A DNA stretch of 64,000 bases, taken from CAYNJG01 sp964397295. Its GTDB lineage: Bacteria > Planctomycetota > Planctomycetia > Pirellulales > Pirellulaceae. Numbering within the stretch: position 1 is the stretch's first letter; the number at the start of each line of letters is the position of its first letter. The notes beneath the pieces were generated by a model. That model was not told the origin of the DNA, searched no databases, and was given only the letters and a program-made list of their open reading frames with translations. Of this stretch, positions 1 to 8,808 are shown one piece after another. A program made the translations under genes and the position numbers. Location: assembly GCA_964397295.1 (NCBI GenBank), contig CAYNJG010000006.1:8282-72281 (forward strand). The letters run 5' to 3'.

Positions 1-57
1 TTGGCGTTGGTTCTTTGCGGTGCAATGACGTTGGCTTGGCGGCGACGACGAAGTTAA
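1..57 (+). CDS. C-terminal tail of a PEP-CTERM-like anchored protein (partial)
   Basis: The window opens inside a plus-strand reading frame that ends with TAA at 55-57. The visible 18 residues are a hydrophobic stretch (LALVLCGAMTLAW) followed by RRRRS, the usual layout of a PEP-CTERM sorting tail: transmembrane helix, then an arginine cluster, then the end of the protein. The Pro-Glu-Pro motif would lie upstream and is not visible. A strong terminator follows 25 bases later. It could also be the end of any protein with a C-terminal membrane helix. A full PEP-CTERM protein at 29746-30411 shows that the organism uses this sorting signal. Confidence 0.6.
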   Translation: MALVLCGAMTLAWRRRRS

Positions 58-82
58 TTTGAAAACCACCCGTCAAAAACAG

Positions 83-117
83 AAAAGGCCACAGACTCTT
101 GTTCGTGGCCTTTTTTT
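83..117 (+). terminator. Rho-independent terminator
   Basis: A 10-bp perfect stem (83-92 with 105-114, AAAAGGCCAC/GTGGCCTTTT) with a 12-nt loop is followed by an uninterrupted T-tract to 117. It ends the partial plus-strand gene at 1-57. The A-rich left flank could also let it work on the minus strand, downstream of anmK. Confidence 0.9.
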
Positions 118-172
118 GATTAATGCCAGATTTCCACGGCGCTAGGATGACCTAGGACACTCGAGGATGACG

Positions 173-1252
173 CTATGAAGTGGGCGATTCCGTAACCGCA
201 CCACCACATGTTGCTATCTTGCACCCAGTAGTTTCCGGCAGCGATGTCGGTAAGTGCCGAAGCCGTCGAACAGCAAGCCACGCAAAACACTCCGCCTCGA
301 GTGAGTCGGATCGAAAGCCTGCGGCTTCGATAGGCTGCACGTTGCCAAGTTGTTCACGCAACATGGACAGTAACAGCGGATGTTTTGCTCCGCCGCCAGT
401 AACCCATATCGATTCCGGACGTGCTGGCAAACCTTCAACCGCTGAAACAACGCCGGCGACCGTCACCGCGCAGAGTGTGGCTGCGCCGTCACCAGGTTGG
501 AGAGCGTCAACGTCGACAAAACAGAATTCGTAGCGATCTGCTGACTTTGGTATCGGCCGGCGGAAGAAGTCGTGTTCGAGTATCTTGGAAACGATGGAAT
601 GATCAACTTTGCCCGTTTGGGAAAGCACTCCATCGCGATCGAAGGGCTCGTTTAGATGACGCATAGCCCACTCGTCCAGTAGACCGCAACCTGGCCCGGT
701 GTCTCCCGCCGCGATCAATCCATCGTGGCCAATCCACGTCACGTTAGCGACGCCGCCTAGATTCAGCACCATTGTCACTTCGTCCGATGTCGCAAACAGC
801 TGTCGGTGAAACAACGGAGCTAACGGAGCTCCTTCGCCGCCGGCGGCGATATCAGCCCGGCGAAAGTCACTCACCACCGTGGTCTTCAATCGCGATGAAA
901 GCAAAGCGGCGTCACCTATTTGCCAGGTCAATTGACGTTTCGCGTCGTGCCGAATCGTGTGACCATGAAAACCAATCACATCGACGTGTCGATGCGGTGC
1001 GAATTCATTTTTCAACTGTTCGCACGCTAGTACGTGTGCCTGCGTTAGTTCACGCTCGACCAGCATGACTCTTTCGAGCGGAACATCCTGCTTCGCGATC
1101 TTGATCAATTCAGCTCGGAGCTTATCGGAGTACGGCAGCGTTATCGCACCAAGGAATTCAAACATCGCTTCGCCATCCGTTCGAATCAACGCAGCGTCTA
1201 CGCCATCAGCCGACGTTCCGCTCATGAGTCCCAGAGCAATCAACGGTCCCAT
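173..1252 (-). CDS. anmK: Anhydro-N-acetylmuramic acid kinase AnmK
   Basis: Cytosolic kinase that opens the 1,6-anhydro ring of anhydro-MurNAc and phosphorylates it, giving MurNAc-6-phosphate, the MurQ substrate. The 359 residues match the family length (about 370). The N-terminal GLMSGTSADGVDAAL is the ATP-binding phosphate-1 motif. A later NLGGVANVT and AGDTGPGCGLLDEW hold the catalytic Asp region, and VTGGGAKHP is the adenosine motif. The start overlaps the symporter gene by 13 bases, so the two are translationally linked. It is the last gene of a minus-strand operon DUF1611 - epimerase - carboxypeptidase fusion - symporter - anmK. Its partner murQ lies 14 kb away on the other strand. Family assignment is firm. 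Confidence 0.96.
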   Translation of the reverse strand: MGPLIALGLMSGTSADGVDAALIRTDGEAMFEFLGAITLPYSDKLRAELIKIAKQDVPLERVMLVERELTQAHVLACEQLKNEFAPHRHVDVIGFHGHTIRHDAKRQLTWQIGDAALLSSRLKTTVVSDFRRADIAAGGEGAPLAPLFHRQLFATSDEVTMVLNLGGVANVTWIGHDGLIAAGDTGPGCGLLDEWAMRHLNEPFDRDGVLSQTGKVDHSIVSKILEHDFFRRPIPKSADRYEFCFVDVDALQPGDGAATLCAVTVAGVVSAVEGLPARPESIWVTGGGAKHPLLLSMLREQLGNVQPIEAAGFRSDSLEAECFAWLAVRRLRHLPTSLPETTGCKIATCGGAVTESPTS

Positions 1253-2817
1253 CCTCTGTCGGTATCGGAGTCAGAGCCGACGACAAACGACGCAAGCCAG
1301 CCGTAGCCAAATGTCACGAATGAACCGATGAGGGGAAACCACGGCCACGCCACTTTGTAGCTCCATGGAGATTCTTCGGGGAGCCCGCCGATCCCGAACT
1401 TCACGATTACCAGCGCTAGTACTCCGGCCAACAAACCGGCAACAGCTGCCGCTTGATTGACTCGACGCAGAAAGGTTCCCAGTGCAAACAGGCCGAGCAA
1501 CAGCCCAGCGGAGAAACCCGCGATTGCCAGTGCATTGCCGACCACACTTTCTTGCCAGTCGGCCGCTCTGATGCCGATCATAATCTGCACGAATCCAAAA
1601 AAGATCGTGAGAATCTTGCTGAGCCAAACGATCCCGCGATCCGTGATGTTCTTGTAAGTAGGTACGATCCAGTCGGTCACTACCGCTGTGGCAGAAGAGT
1701 TCAGTGAGCTGGAAAGCGTAGACATTGCGGCGGAAAAAACTGCGGCCAGCAACAATCCAATCAGACCGATGCCCTTCGGCATTTCGTTCACAATGAATGA
1801 GGAGAATACTCGGTCACCCGATGCGAATTCCTCGGCTGGCGGATTCGCGGTATAGAAACTGGCCAACGCAATTCCAACACACAAGAATAAAGCGAATTGA
1901 AACCAGACGACGAAGCCGCTCAGGATGAGTGCTTTACCAGCGTCCGCTTGCGACCGCGCGGCGAGTGCTCGTTGGACAAACATTTGGTCGGTGCCGTGCG
2001 TACCGATCGTCAAAAACGTTCCGCCAATGATCCCGGCGAGAAAAGTGTAAGTTTCATCGAAGCGTGGTCCGGCTTCATCAAAAAATGGGAAGTCGAATAT
2101 GCGAAGCCTACCGGTTGTCTGCGCGAATTCTGAAAGACCACTGAGCCCGCCATCCAGTCTCGCTGCAATCAAAAAGAAAGCGACGATACCGCCGATGATG
2201 TAAACCGCCAGTTGAATGCAGTCGTTCCAAATCACACTCTGCATGCCACCGAAGAACGTAAAGACAATTGTAGCGATGCCGATCGTAATAACGCACGATG
2301 ATAAAGACCAGCCAAGCGTAGCTTCAAGCACGACAGCAGTGAGGAAGAGTCGCAGACCATCGCCCAGATTTCTGGTCACGACGAAAATCAAAGATGCGAG
2401 TTTCTGCGTTGGTTTGCCAAATCGCTTCTGAAGCAATTCGTAAACCGTGAATAGTTCGCCACGAAAGTAGAGTGGCAGAAGCCAAACGACAATTAGCACG
2501 CGACCAAGGATAAATCCCATCGCCAGTTGCAAGAAACGCAGATTGCCATCCTCAGCAAATGCGATGCTTGGCACACTGAGAAACGTAACGGTACTCGTTT
2601 CTGTTGCTACGATCGAACCAAGGATCGCCCACCACGGTGTGTTGTTTCCGCCCAGTAGATACCGCTTCGCGTCTTGCTTGCCTCGTCCCAGCCATGCGCC
2701 CAACGCCACAATGCCAAGCAGGTAGGCAATCAAAACAGTCGCATCGATGGCGGAGAGGTTTTTCATAATGCGTTTTTCGTATTGAAGCGGAAAGGGCGCA
2801 CGCCGCTTACGCTTCAT
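1240..2817 (-). CDS. Sodium:solute symporter (SSS family)
   Basis: Inner-membrane Na+-driven importer of about 13-14 transmembrane helices, 525 residues. The first helix (IDATVLIAYLLGIVALGAWLG) and the following RGKQDAKRYLLGGNNTPWW segment, rich in Gly and Trp after helix 1, are typical of the SSS family. The ATG at 2817 overlaps the stop of the upstream carboxypeptidase gene in an ATGA arrangement, which supports this start although it adds a basic 17-residue leader. The alternative Met18 begins at 2766. Position between a cell-wall carboxypeptidase and anmK suggests that it imports an amino sugar or muropeptide fragment such as MurNAc or anhydro-MurNAc. SSS members also carry sialic acid, glucose and proline, so the substrate is an inference. 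Confidence 0.9.
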   Translation of the reverse strand: MKRKRRAPFPLQYEKRIMKNLSAIDATVLIAYLLGIVALGAWLGRGKQDAKRYLLGGNNTPWWAILGSIVATETSTVTFLSVPSIAFAEDGNLRFLQLAMGFILGRVLIVVWLLPLYFRGELFTVYELLQKRFGKPTQKLASLIFVVTRNLGDGLRLFLTAVVLEATLGWSLSSCVITIGIATIVFTFFGGMQSVIWNDCIQLAVYIIGGIVAFFLIAARLDGGLSGLSEFAQTTGRLRIFDFPFFDEAGPRFDETYTFLAGIIGGTFLTIGTHGTDQMFVQRALAARSQADAGKALILSGFVVWFQFALFLCVGIALASFYTANPPAEEFASGDRVFSSFIVNEMPKGIGLIGLLLAAVFSAAMSTLSSSLNSSATAVVTDWIVPTYKNITDRGIVWLSKILTIFFGFVQIMIGIRAADWQESVVGNALAIAGFSAGLLLGLFALGTFLRRVNQAAAVAGLLAGVLALVIVKFGIGGLPEESPWSYKVAWPWFPLIGSFVTFGYGWLASFVVGSDSDTDRGWDR

Positions 2818-4820
2818 TTGTCACGGCGTTTCGCCCAAGCCCAGCGAAACAGGTTCTTCGCGTCTGCGTATCTGGAAGGTGAGGAACTCGATCCGAGAAT
2901 CACGGCCAACAGTTCGTCTCCGTCCCGCTTACCGACCGCGACGAGACATGCACCGGCCGCGGACGTTGTACCCGTTTTTACTCCGGAGAATCCTTCGATT
3001 TCCAACAGTCGATTCGTATTCTTCCAAACTATGTTTCGGCGATACCCTTGAGCTCCTACCAACTCGCAACCGAACTGCCGTGTATTATTGATCTGTCGAA
3101 ACAGCTTAAATTGCGTTGCCACATGCGTGAGTCGAATCAGATCAGCAGCCGAGATTACGTGTTCTTTGTTCGATAGGCCGTGCGTGTTGGTGTAGTTCGA
3201 TTTTTCCATGCCCAGTTCCTTCGCCGCCTGGTTCATGGCGGCAACAAAGTCAGCATACGCTACGTTGGCATCGTCGCTGGCCATTGCTGCGCCGGAAACC
3301 CGAGCACCGAAATGTTCGGCGAACGCCACAGATGCATCGTTACCGGATGGCAACATCATTCCGTAAAGCAGATTGCGAACGGAAACTTGCTCGCCGGAAC
3401 GTACTCCTGCAGTGGAGCCAACCGTGTCGTCGGCGCGTTCTGAAAACGTGATGTTCTCGTCGAGCACTTTGGGGTTTCGTTGCGCAAAGCGTATCACCAA
3501 ATACGCGGTCATGATTTTCGTGGTGCTTGCAGCCTCAAGGGACGTGTCGGAGTTGGATTCGAAAACGATCTTGCCGGCTTTGTCTGCGATCGCCCAAGCT
3601 TTACAAGTAACAGCCGGCGGACCTCCGTCGGACGACTGAGGATTTCGTGGCAGCTTTTGAGCATTGACGACTTCTGGCGAAGGCACTGGATCGTCTTGCT
3701 CAATGAGCGTTCCAAGAGCCCTCCAAGTTGCCTCTGTTACAACTCCCGTATCCTCGAGATCATTCTCGCGGTTAAATCTTGCGACCGCAGCGCGTGTTGC
3801 TGGTCCGAAATCGCCGTCGATGGATAACCGAGGTGATGGTTTGAGGCGATCGTTCAATGTCCGCTGCAACGCTTCTACGATCTCGCCGAACGCTCCTTCG
3901 CGAAGTTGTGTGTCTGCCGTTGGTGTACCAAAACGTTCGACGATGATTTGTCCAACTTTTCCGGCAAGCACATTCGCGGCGTTTTCGTCCGTCCAGGATT
4001 GGTCTTTGTTCTTGTTGCTAAGAAAACAAACCGCGACTGGCCCCGACGACGTGTAGATGATTCCGGCATCCGTTCGGACGTTGGCGATCGCACCCGTTTT
4101 GTGAGCGAAGTTTACATTTGGTGGCAAACCCGCGTCGATTTTGCTGGCATCGTCGCAGGTCAGCAGGTGTTCTTGCATGGCTTTCGTTGATTTTGCGGAT
4201 GCTAGTTTGCCAGCTTCCAATTTGCTGAGCAAACGAACCATCTCGTTTGCGGTTGTGCTGCCAATGCCGAACGACTGACTTCGATTAGGAAATACTGTGG
4301 TGTCTCCACGATAGACTTTTGAATGCAACTTTGTGTTCGGCAAGCCCAACGCCTCCATGGTAGCTGCCGTCTCTCGTAAACCGATCTGGTCGGCGACGAT
4401 ATTGGTTGCGGTGTTGTCTGAATAGCGAATCATAAGGCGAACATAGTCTCGCAGCGGTAAGCTTACACCGCTTGAAAAATGTTCCGTTAACACGCCCGAT
4501 CCCGGGACTCTGTCTTTGTCGGTGAGCGTGATCTGATCGTCCAGATTCAGTTTGCCATCGTCGACCAGGCGATAAGCAGTGATCATCATCGGCAGTTTAA
4601 TCAGACTGGCCGTCGGCATGACTACGTCGCCGTTGAACGAATAAGAGACATCCGAATGGAGGCTTTGAATTGAGAGGCCAATCTCGCCTTCATGTTTTCG
4701 TAGAAGTTGATCGAGAGCGTTCGCTAGTTGTGTGTCTTGCGTTTTGATTGCGGTAGGAGTTTGGCAATGCGCGTAGGAGGCTGCGAGCGCAGTGATGAAA
4801 AGAGCGGCAAACTTATGCAT
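2814..4820 (-). CDS. Secreted fusion: class-A-like serine hydrolase, PG-binding domain, D-Ala-D-Ala carboxypeptidase
   Basis: Predicted periplasmic cell-wall enzyme of 668 residues with three domains. A signal peptide (MHKFAALFITALAASYAHC) is followed by a beta-lactamase2-like domain (about 30-295) with S72-x-x-K75, S134-D-N136 and K241-T-G243. The Ω-loop ExxxN of true class A beta-lactamases is not evident, which favours a D,D-peptidase role. Residues 310-370 form a PG_binding_1 domain with IDGDFGPATRAAVARF. Residues 405-650 are a peptidase S11 domain with its own S432-x-x-K435, S492-G-N494 and K615-T-G617. The start at 4820 was chosen for its signal peptide; the open frame extends upstream to 5000 but overlaps the epimerase gene. 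It lies 19 bases after the epimerase and overlaps the symporter by 4 bases. Two complete active-site sets in one chain is unusual. Confidence 0.9.
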   Translation of the reverse strand: MHKFAALFITALAASYAHCQTPTAIKTQDTQLANALDQLLRKHEGEIGLSIQSLHSDVSYSFNGDVVMPTASLIKLPMMITAYRLVDDGKLNLDDQITLTDKDRVPGSGVLTEHFSSGVSLPLRDYVRLMIRYSDNTATNIVADQIGLRETAATMEALGLPNTKLHSKVYRGDTTVFPNRSQSFGIGSTTANEMVRLLSKLEAGKLASAKSTKAMQEHLLTCDDASKIDAGLPPNVNFAHKTGAIANVRTDAGIIYTSSGPVAVCFLSNKNKDQSWTDENAANVLAGKVGQIIVERFGTPTADTQLREGAFGEIVEALQRTLNDRLKPSPRLSIDGDFGPATRAAVARFNRENDLEDTGVVTEATWRALGTLIEQDDPVPSPEVVNAQKLPRNPQSSDGGPPAVTCKAWAIADKAGKIVFESNSDTSLEAASTTKIMTAYLVIRFAQRNPKVLDENITFSERADDTVGSTAGVRSGEQVSVRNLLYGMMLPSGNDASVAFAEHFGARVSGAAMASDDANVAYADFVAAMNQAAKELGMEKSNYTNTHGLSNKEHVISAADLIRLTHVATQFKLFRQINNTRQFGCELVGAQGYRRNIVWKNTNRLLEIEGFSGVKTGTTSAAGACLVAVGKRDGDELLAVILGSSSSPSRYADAKNLFRWAWAKRRDK

Positions 4821-4839
4821 GAACGGCACCTGCGTTGGT

Positions 4840-5862
4840 TTATCGATGAAGTGTAATTCCAGATCCCGCCAATGATGAGAATTTGCAAACTCCTTTTTCC
4901 AAGTGCGAACCGGTTGCAATGTCTTTTGAAAGCAATGCCGCCCCGTCCATATCAACGTAATCAAGCAATGGCAACAACTGTGCGATCGCTGATATTCCAA
5001 CCGTTGATTCGGTCATGCAACCGACCATCACGCTCATGCCCAATTCCTTCGCTTCGCGAATCATGCGTCTTGCCGGGGTAAGGCCTCCACACTTTACGAG
5101 CTTGATGTTTACGCCATGAAAGTTCCCCGCACATCGTTCGATGTCGTCTTCGACGATGCAACTCTCGTCGGCCAAGATCGGAAGTTTGGACTGTTCGAAT
5201 AGCGTTTGGTGCCCCGACCAGTTGTCTGCCGCAAGCGGTTGCTCGATAAATTCAACGCCTAGTTCGGCCAGAGTCTCAGCGTTCCGAAGCGTTTCGTCAA
5301 CTTGCCAGCCGCAGTTCGCATCGACTCGGAAGACGGCATCCGTTTGCTTTCGAAGCTGCCGGATGATTCTTACGTCTTCGTTCGTTCCGAGTTTGATTTT
5401 GTAAATCGGCCAACCCGGCATTTCGTCTAACTTCGCAACCATGTTGTCGATCGAATCGATACCGATCGTGAAGCACGACGCGGGTACGTTCTTCGGGGAT
5501 AGCTGCCAAAGATCCATCAGCGACTTGCCCTGTAGCTTGCCCCACAGGTCATTCGCCGCTTGATCCAGCGCACACTGTGCAAACGGGTCGTCAGTCAAGC
5601 TTGAATGCACTTGCGTCCAAAGTTCCTCGGGGCTTGTTGAAGTAAGGGAGGTTGATTCGATCAGCGTACGAACTCCTTCGAGCGATTTTCGCATCGAGTC
5701 CGTCGTCGCGCCGTAGTAGCGATTGGTCGTCGCTTCGCCGTAGCCTTTCTGGTCCGCTTCTTCTAATTCGACAATGAACGTTTTTTGAACTGAAACAGAC
5801 TCGCGAGAAATCGTGAAAGTATGCCGCAACGGCAAATCGAACTCATGCATGCTGAGCTTCAC
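4840..5862 (-). CDS. Enolase-superfamily dipeptide epimerase / N-acetyl-D-Glu racemase (DgcA-like)
   Basis: Enolase-superfamily enzyme that either epimerises L-Ala-D-Glu from murein peptides to L-Ala-L-Glu (YcjG/YkfB) or racemises N-acetyl-D-glutamate (DgcA). The protein has the KxK acid/base motif (YKIKLG), metal ligands in VDANCGW, EQPL and ADES, and a C-terminal KLVKCGG lysine. The open frame reaches 6117, but family alignment starts near MHEFDLPLRHTF. A GTG at 5862 overlaps the upstream stop as GTGA, has an AAGGAG 11 bases before it, and restores the usual N-terminus, so I chose it (alternative ATG 5850). Its tight coupling to a DUF1611 gene favours the DgcN-DgcA pair; the muropeptide setting favours dipeptide epimerase. 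The sequence alone does not decide. Confidence 0.88.
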   Translation of the reverse strand: MKLSMHEFDLPLRHTFTISRESVSVQKTFIVELEEADQKGYGEATTNRYYGATTDSMRKSLEGVRTLIESTSLTSTSPEELWTQVHSSLTDDPFAQCALDQAANDLWGKLQGKSLMDLWQLSPKNVPASCFTIGIDSIDNMVAKLDEMPGWPIYKIKLGTNEDVRIIRQLRKQTDAVFRVDANCGWQVDETLRNAETLAELGVEFIEQPLAADNWSGHQTLFEQSKLPILADESCIVEDDIERCAGNFHGVNIKLVKCGGLTPARRMIREAKELGMSVMVGCMTESTVGISAIAQLLPLLDYVDMDGAALLSKDIATGSHLEKGVCKFSSLAGSGITLHR

Positions 5863-6944
5863 GATCCGAGGCGCTCCTTGAATTGCAGCACGGCGTCTGC
5901 CAAGTCGCCAGGGCCATCGCGGAAGACGTCGCAAATCGGCAACGACATTTCTTCGCGGATACGAGACTTTTCCGATTTGGCTTGCTCGACCGTTAGGTTG
6001 CGACCGTTCATTGCGATACCGATGACTTCGGTCGGATGAACAATGCGGCCGACCGTTTCGTAAGCGTGTCTTAACGTCGGCAAGTCGTGCAACTTGCGAC
6101 CGGGAATTCCACCGCATTCGTCGCGACCGGCTTCGAAACAGAGAATCAAACCTTGCGGCTGACTTCCATGAAGCAGTCCCAACGTCACTGCTGAGTACAT
6201 GGGATGGGCAAGACTGCCTTGCCCTTCGATCAACAAGATGTCGTGTTCTTTGTTCCGCAATACCAAACGTTCCGCGGCTCCGGCAACAAAGTCCGCAACG
6301 ACCGTATCGATCGGTACGCCTTCGCCGGAAACCATGATTCCAGTCTGGCCTGTAGCGAGAAACTTCGCGTCGTGACCGGCATTTATTAGCGCTCGTTCGA
6401 GCTCCAACGTGACGACCATCTTTCCGATCGAGCAGTCGTGCCCGACCGTGTGGATTCTCAAGCAGTCATCGCCAAGCGGCTGCCCGATGGAGACGCCCGT
6501 TTCCGTGTTTCGGCGAACGTCGTGGATCTTGGCGCCGCTCTCTTCTGCGAGTCTCGCGAACTCTTCGTCGTCGCCGATGAAGTCGTGTAATCCCGAAACT
6601 ACATCGAGTCCAGATCGGAGAGCTTCCCCTATCGCGGCCCGCCAACGCTCTGGTAAGCGTCCACCAGTCGGTGCGGTACCGATCAACAAGGTGTTCGCAC
6701 TGGTGGCTTCGGCAAGCGTGGCAACAACAGGAATGGATTCTCCGGAGCCCAAAATATCGCTGGCTTTTTTGCCTGCGTGCTCTGCATCGAGTACTGCAAC
6801 GACATCCGGCTCTCGGTATCGAATAACGCTTGCGCCGGTTTTCGCAGTCACCGGGTTCGAGTAGCCCTCGGTGAGAATTACAAATCGCCTATCCGTTGAA
6901 CTCATTCGGACATCACTCGCAAATGATCGTGTGAGCCGTTTCAT
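5859..6944 (-). CDS. DUF1611 P-loop protein (DgcN-like D-glutamate N-acetyltransferase family)
   Basis: 361-residue DUF1611 protein. An N-terminal Rossmann-like half (VILTEGYSNPVTAKTG) precedes a P-loop-like GHDCSIGKM, then LLIEGQGSLAHP and a C-terminal HPTEVIGIAMNGR. DUF1611 proteins commonly sit beside dipeptide-epimerase-like genes. In marine proteobacteria such a pair (DgcN/DgcA) is reported to N-acetylate D-Glu and racemise it. Here it is the first gene of the minus-strand operon and overlaps the epimerase by 4 bases (GTGA). An alternative start is Met14 at 6905. The role in using D-Glu from stem peptides is inferred. The divergent DUF1559 gene begins 144 bases away, so the promoter must lie between them. 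Confidence 0.8.
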   Translation of the reverse strand: MKRLTRSFASDVRMSSTDRRFVILTEGYSNPVTAKTGASVIRYREPDVVAVLDAEHAGKKASDILGSGESIPVVATLAEATSANTLLIGTAPTGGRLPERWRAAIGEALRSGLDVVSGLHDFIGDDEEFARLAEESGAKIHDVRRNTETGVSIGQPLGDDCLRIHTVGHDCSIGKMVVTLELERALINAGHDAKFLATGQTGIMVSGEGVPIDTVVADFVAGAAERLVLRNKEHDILLIEGQGSLAHPMYSAVTLGLLHGSQPQGLILCFEAGRDECGGIPGRKLHDLPTLRHAYETVGRIVHPTEVIGIAMNGRNLTVEQAKSEKSRIREEMSLPICDVFRDGPGDLADAVLQFKERLGS

Positions 6945-7088
6945 TTGTCGCCTGCGGCTGCTTGCCCGCGAATTCTAGCATCGCCAACTCCGACCGACTA
7001 GAGTTCACCAAGCTGGCGTTTCCAATTGAGTTTGAAATGCACTAAGATTGCAGCAGAAGGCGGCACCATACCTCGGAGACGCAATTTC

Positions 7089-8117
7089 ATGCTTCAACGC
7101 CGTCATCGTCTTGCTTTCACGCTTGTTGAGCTTCTTGTTGTCATCGCCATCATTGCGATGCTCGTGACTCTTCTTCTTCCGGCCGTTCAGTCTGCGCGTG
7201 AAGCTGCACGCCGAACGCAGTGCATCAACAACCTTAAACAGATGGGACTCGCGTCGTTGAACCATGAGTCGGCGCAAGGGGCGATGCCCTCAGGTGGTTG
7301 GGGCAAAGAATGGACCGCGGACCCGAATCGTGGCTTTGGTCCAGACCAACCTGGCTCTTGGCAATTCAATATCATGCCGTACATCGAGTTTGGGAACATC
7401 CATGATCTGGCGAAAGGGAAGACACTAGGCACTACCCAGTACGAAGAAGCTTCCGTTCTCATGCACCAAGCCGCGATTGGAAGTTTCTACTGCCCAAGTC
7501 GACGCGAGGCGAAAGTCTACCAAGGTGATTGGCGATTGTGCTTTAACAGCACGGCAAACACGCTGACTGAGTTTGCGAAGAACGACTACGCGGGTAACGC
7601 GGGCGACGGTAAGGAGAACTCGGGAGACCGATTCGCGATTCCCAGTAGCTACGAAGAAGCGGACTCGGATACTTGGCAGTGGACGCCCACTTCATCTTCG
7701 GCGAGCGTCTTTTACTGTTCCGGGATCACGTATTACCGCAGTAACGTGACAATTGCAAAAATCAGTGACGGAACTTCGAAAACAATTCTGGTTGGCGAAA
7801 AGTATCTTCGTCCCGAATCGTATTCGTACGTCGAGCCATCGTTCGGGGACAACCAATCGCTGTACACCGGTTTCGAATGGGACAACACTCGCCTCACTCG
7901 CTTTATCGCTGGCGACCCAAGCAGCGAAATATTCATGCCCAGACAGGACCGTGTCGGGTACGGAAACACGTCGGCATTTGGATCTCCGCACACCGCTGGA
8001 TTCAATGCGGTTATCTGCGATGGATCGGTTCGCTCGATCGGATACGACATCGATGGCGAAGTATACCGACGCGCCGGTAATCGTCAGGACGGTTTGGTCT
8101 TTAGCTTCGGCAACTAG
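7089..8117 (+). CDS. DUF1559 pseudopilin-like protein
   Basis: Typical planctomycete DUF1559 protein (342 residues) with a type II/IV pseudopilin N-terminus. A short basic leader (MLQRRHRL) is followed by the prepilin cleavage/methylation motif AFTLVELLVVIAII and a hydrophobic helix, then REAARRTQCINNLKQMGLA, then a cysteine-poor globular region ending in the family signature FGSPHTAGFNAVICDGSVRSIG (H-x-G-G/A). The start was placed at ATG 7089, giving a normal prepilin leader; the frame is open to 7026. The protein is expected to be processed by a prepilin peptidase and held in the inner membrane. These proteins occur in many copies in planctomycetes and their individual functions are mostly unknown. 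Confidence 0.93.
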   Translation: MLQRRHRLAFTLVELLVVIAIIAMLVTLLLPAVQSAREAARRTQCINNLKQMGLASLNHESAQGAMPSGGWGKEWTADPNRGFGPDQPGSWQFNIMPYIEFGNIHDLAKGKTLGTTQYEEASVLMHQAAIGSFYCPSRREAKVYQGDWRLCFNSTANTLTEFAKNDYAGNAGDGKENSGDRFAIPSSYEEADSDTWQWTPTSSSASVFYCSGITYYRSNVTIAKISDGTSKTILVGEKYLRPESYSYVEPSFGDNQSLYTGFEWDNTRLTRFIAGDPSSEIFMPRQDRVGYGNTSAFGSPHTAGFNAVICDGSVRSIGYDIDGEVYRRAGNRQDGLVFSFGN

Positions 8118-8776
8118 TGAATATGGTTCGACGAATTTCTTGCCGCCCCCTGACTAACAACACTAGCACGACGATCGTTATTCTGTTGTTAATCTCGGGC
8201 GGATGTAGCCAAGGTCCAAAAGCGATTCCGCCGTTGTATATCAATGCTAATAACGCCAGCGATCGAGCATTGGAATTACATGACGCGGATTCGAATGGAA
8301 TCATCGACAGCGACGAATTGGCGACTGCGCCAGGACTCGCTTACGCTGCAGAACGCGCAGACAAGGACGGTGATGGTGGTCTGTCTGGTGACGAGATCAC
8401 TGAGATGGTGGAAGCTTGGAACGCAAAATCAATCGGCCTGCTCACGCTCCGCGCCAACATCAAACTAAAAAAACGCCCGCTCGCCGGAGCAATCGTGCGA
8501 CTCGAGCCAGCACCGTTCCTAGATGGACAAGTCGAAGCGGCATTTGGCGTCACGGACGAATTCGGTGACGCCTTTCTCACTATTCCGAAAGAAAAACGCC
8601 CGATCGCTGATTCGCCACCCGGCGCACAATTCGGTTTATACCGAGTCGTAATTTCAAAGCAAAAAGACGGTAGAGAAACTGTGCCCACCCAATACAATGC
8701 CGAGACGACGTTGGGGCAAGAAGTTTCGTTTGACGATCCCGGCGTTCTCAACGGCATCAAATACACCTTGAAGTAA
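8117..8776 (+). CDS. EF-hand lipoprotein downstream of DUF1559
   Basis: Predicted lipoprotein of 219 residues. The N-terminal hydrophobic stretch ends in LLISGGC, a lipobox. Two calcium-binding EF-hand loops follow: DADSNGIIDSDE and DKDGDGGLSGDE. The C-terminal part (about 110-219) resembles the carboxypeptidase-regulatory beta-sandwich found in the small lipoproteins that follow DUF1559 genes. The start codon GTG at 8117 overlaps the DUF1559 stop (TAGTGA); ATG 8123 is an alternative, so translation is coupled either way. EF-hands in this partner gene are less usual than the plain beta-sandwich. Function not known; an envelope protein partnering the pseudopilin is likely. Confidence 0.85.
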   Translation: MNMVRRISCRPLTNNTSTTIVILLLISGGCSQGPKAIPPLYINANNASDRALELHDADSNGIIDSDELATAPGLAYAAERADKDGDGGLSGDEITEMVEAWNAKSIGLLTLRANIKLKKRPLAGAIVRLEPAPFLDGQVEAAFGVTDEFGDAFLTIPKEKRPIADSPPGAQFGLYRVVISKQKDGRETVPTQYNAETTLGQEVSFDDPGVLNGIKYTLK

Positions 8777-8808
8777 CTCCTCCTAGTCACACCCTGCCAG
8801 CCACACAC

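Noticed and set aside
2814..4820. Reading the carboxypeptidase fusion as an antibiotic resistance gene
   Set aside because: The Ω-loop Glu of class A beta-lactamases is not evident and the setting is cell-wall recycling, so a resistance role is not supported.
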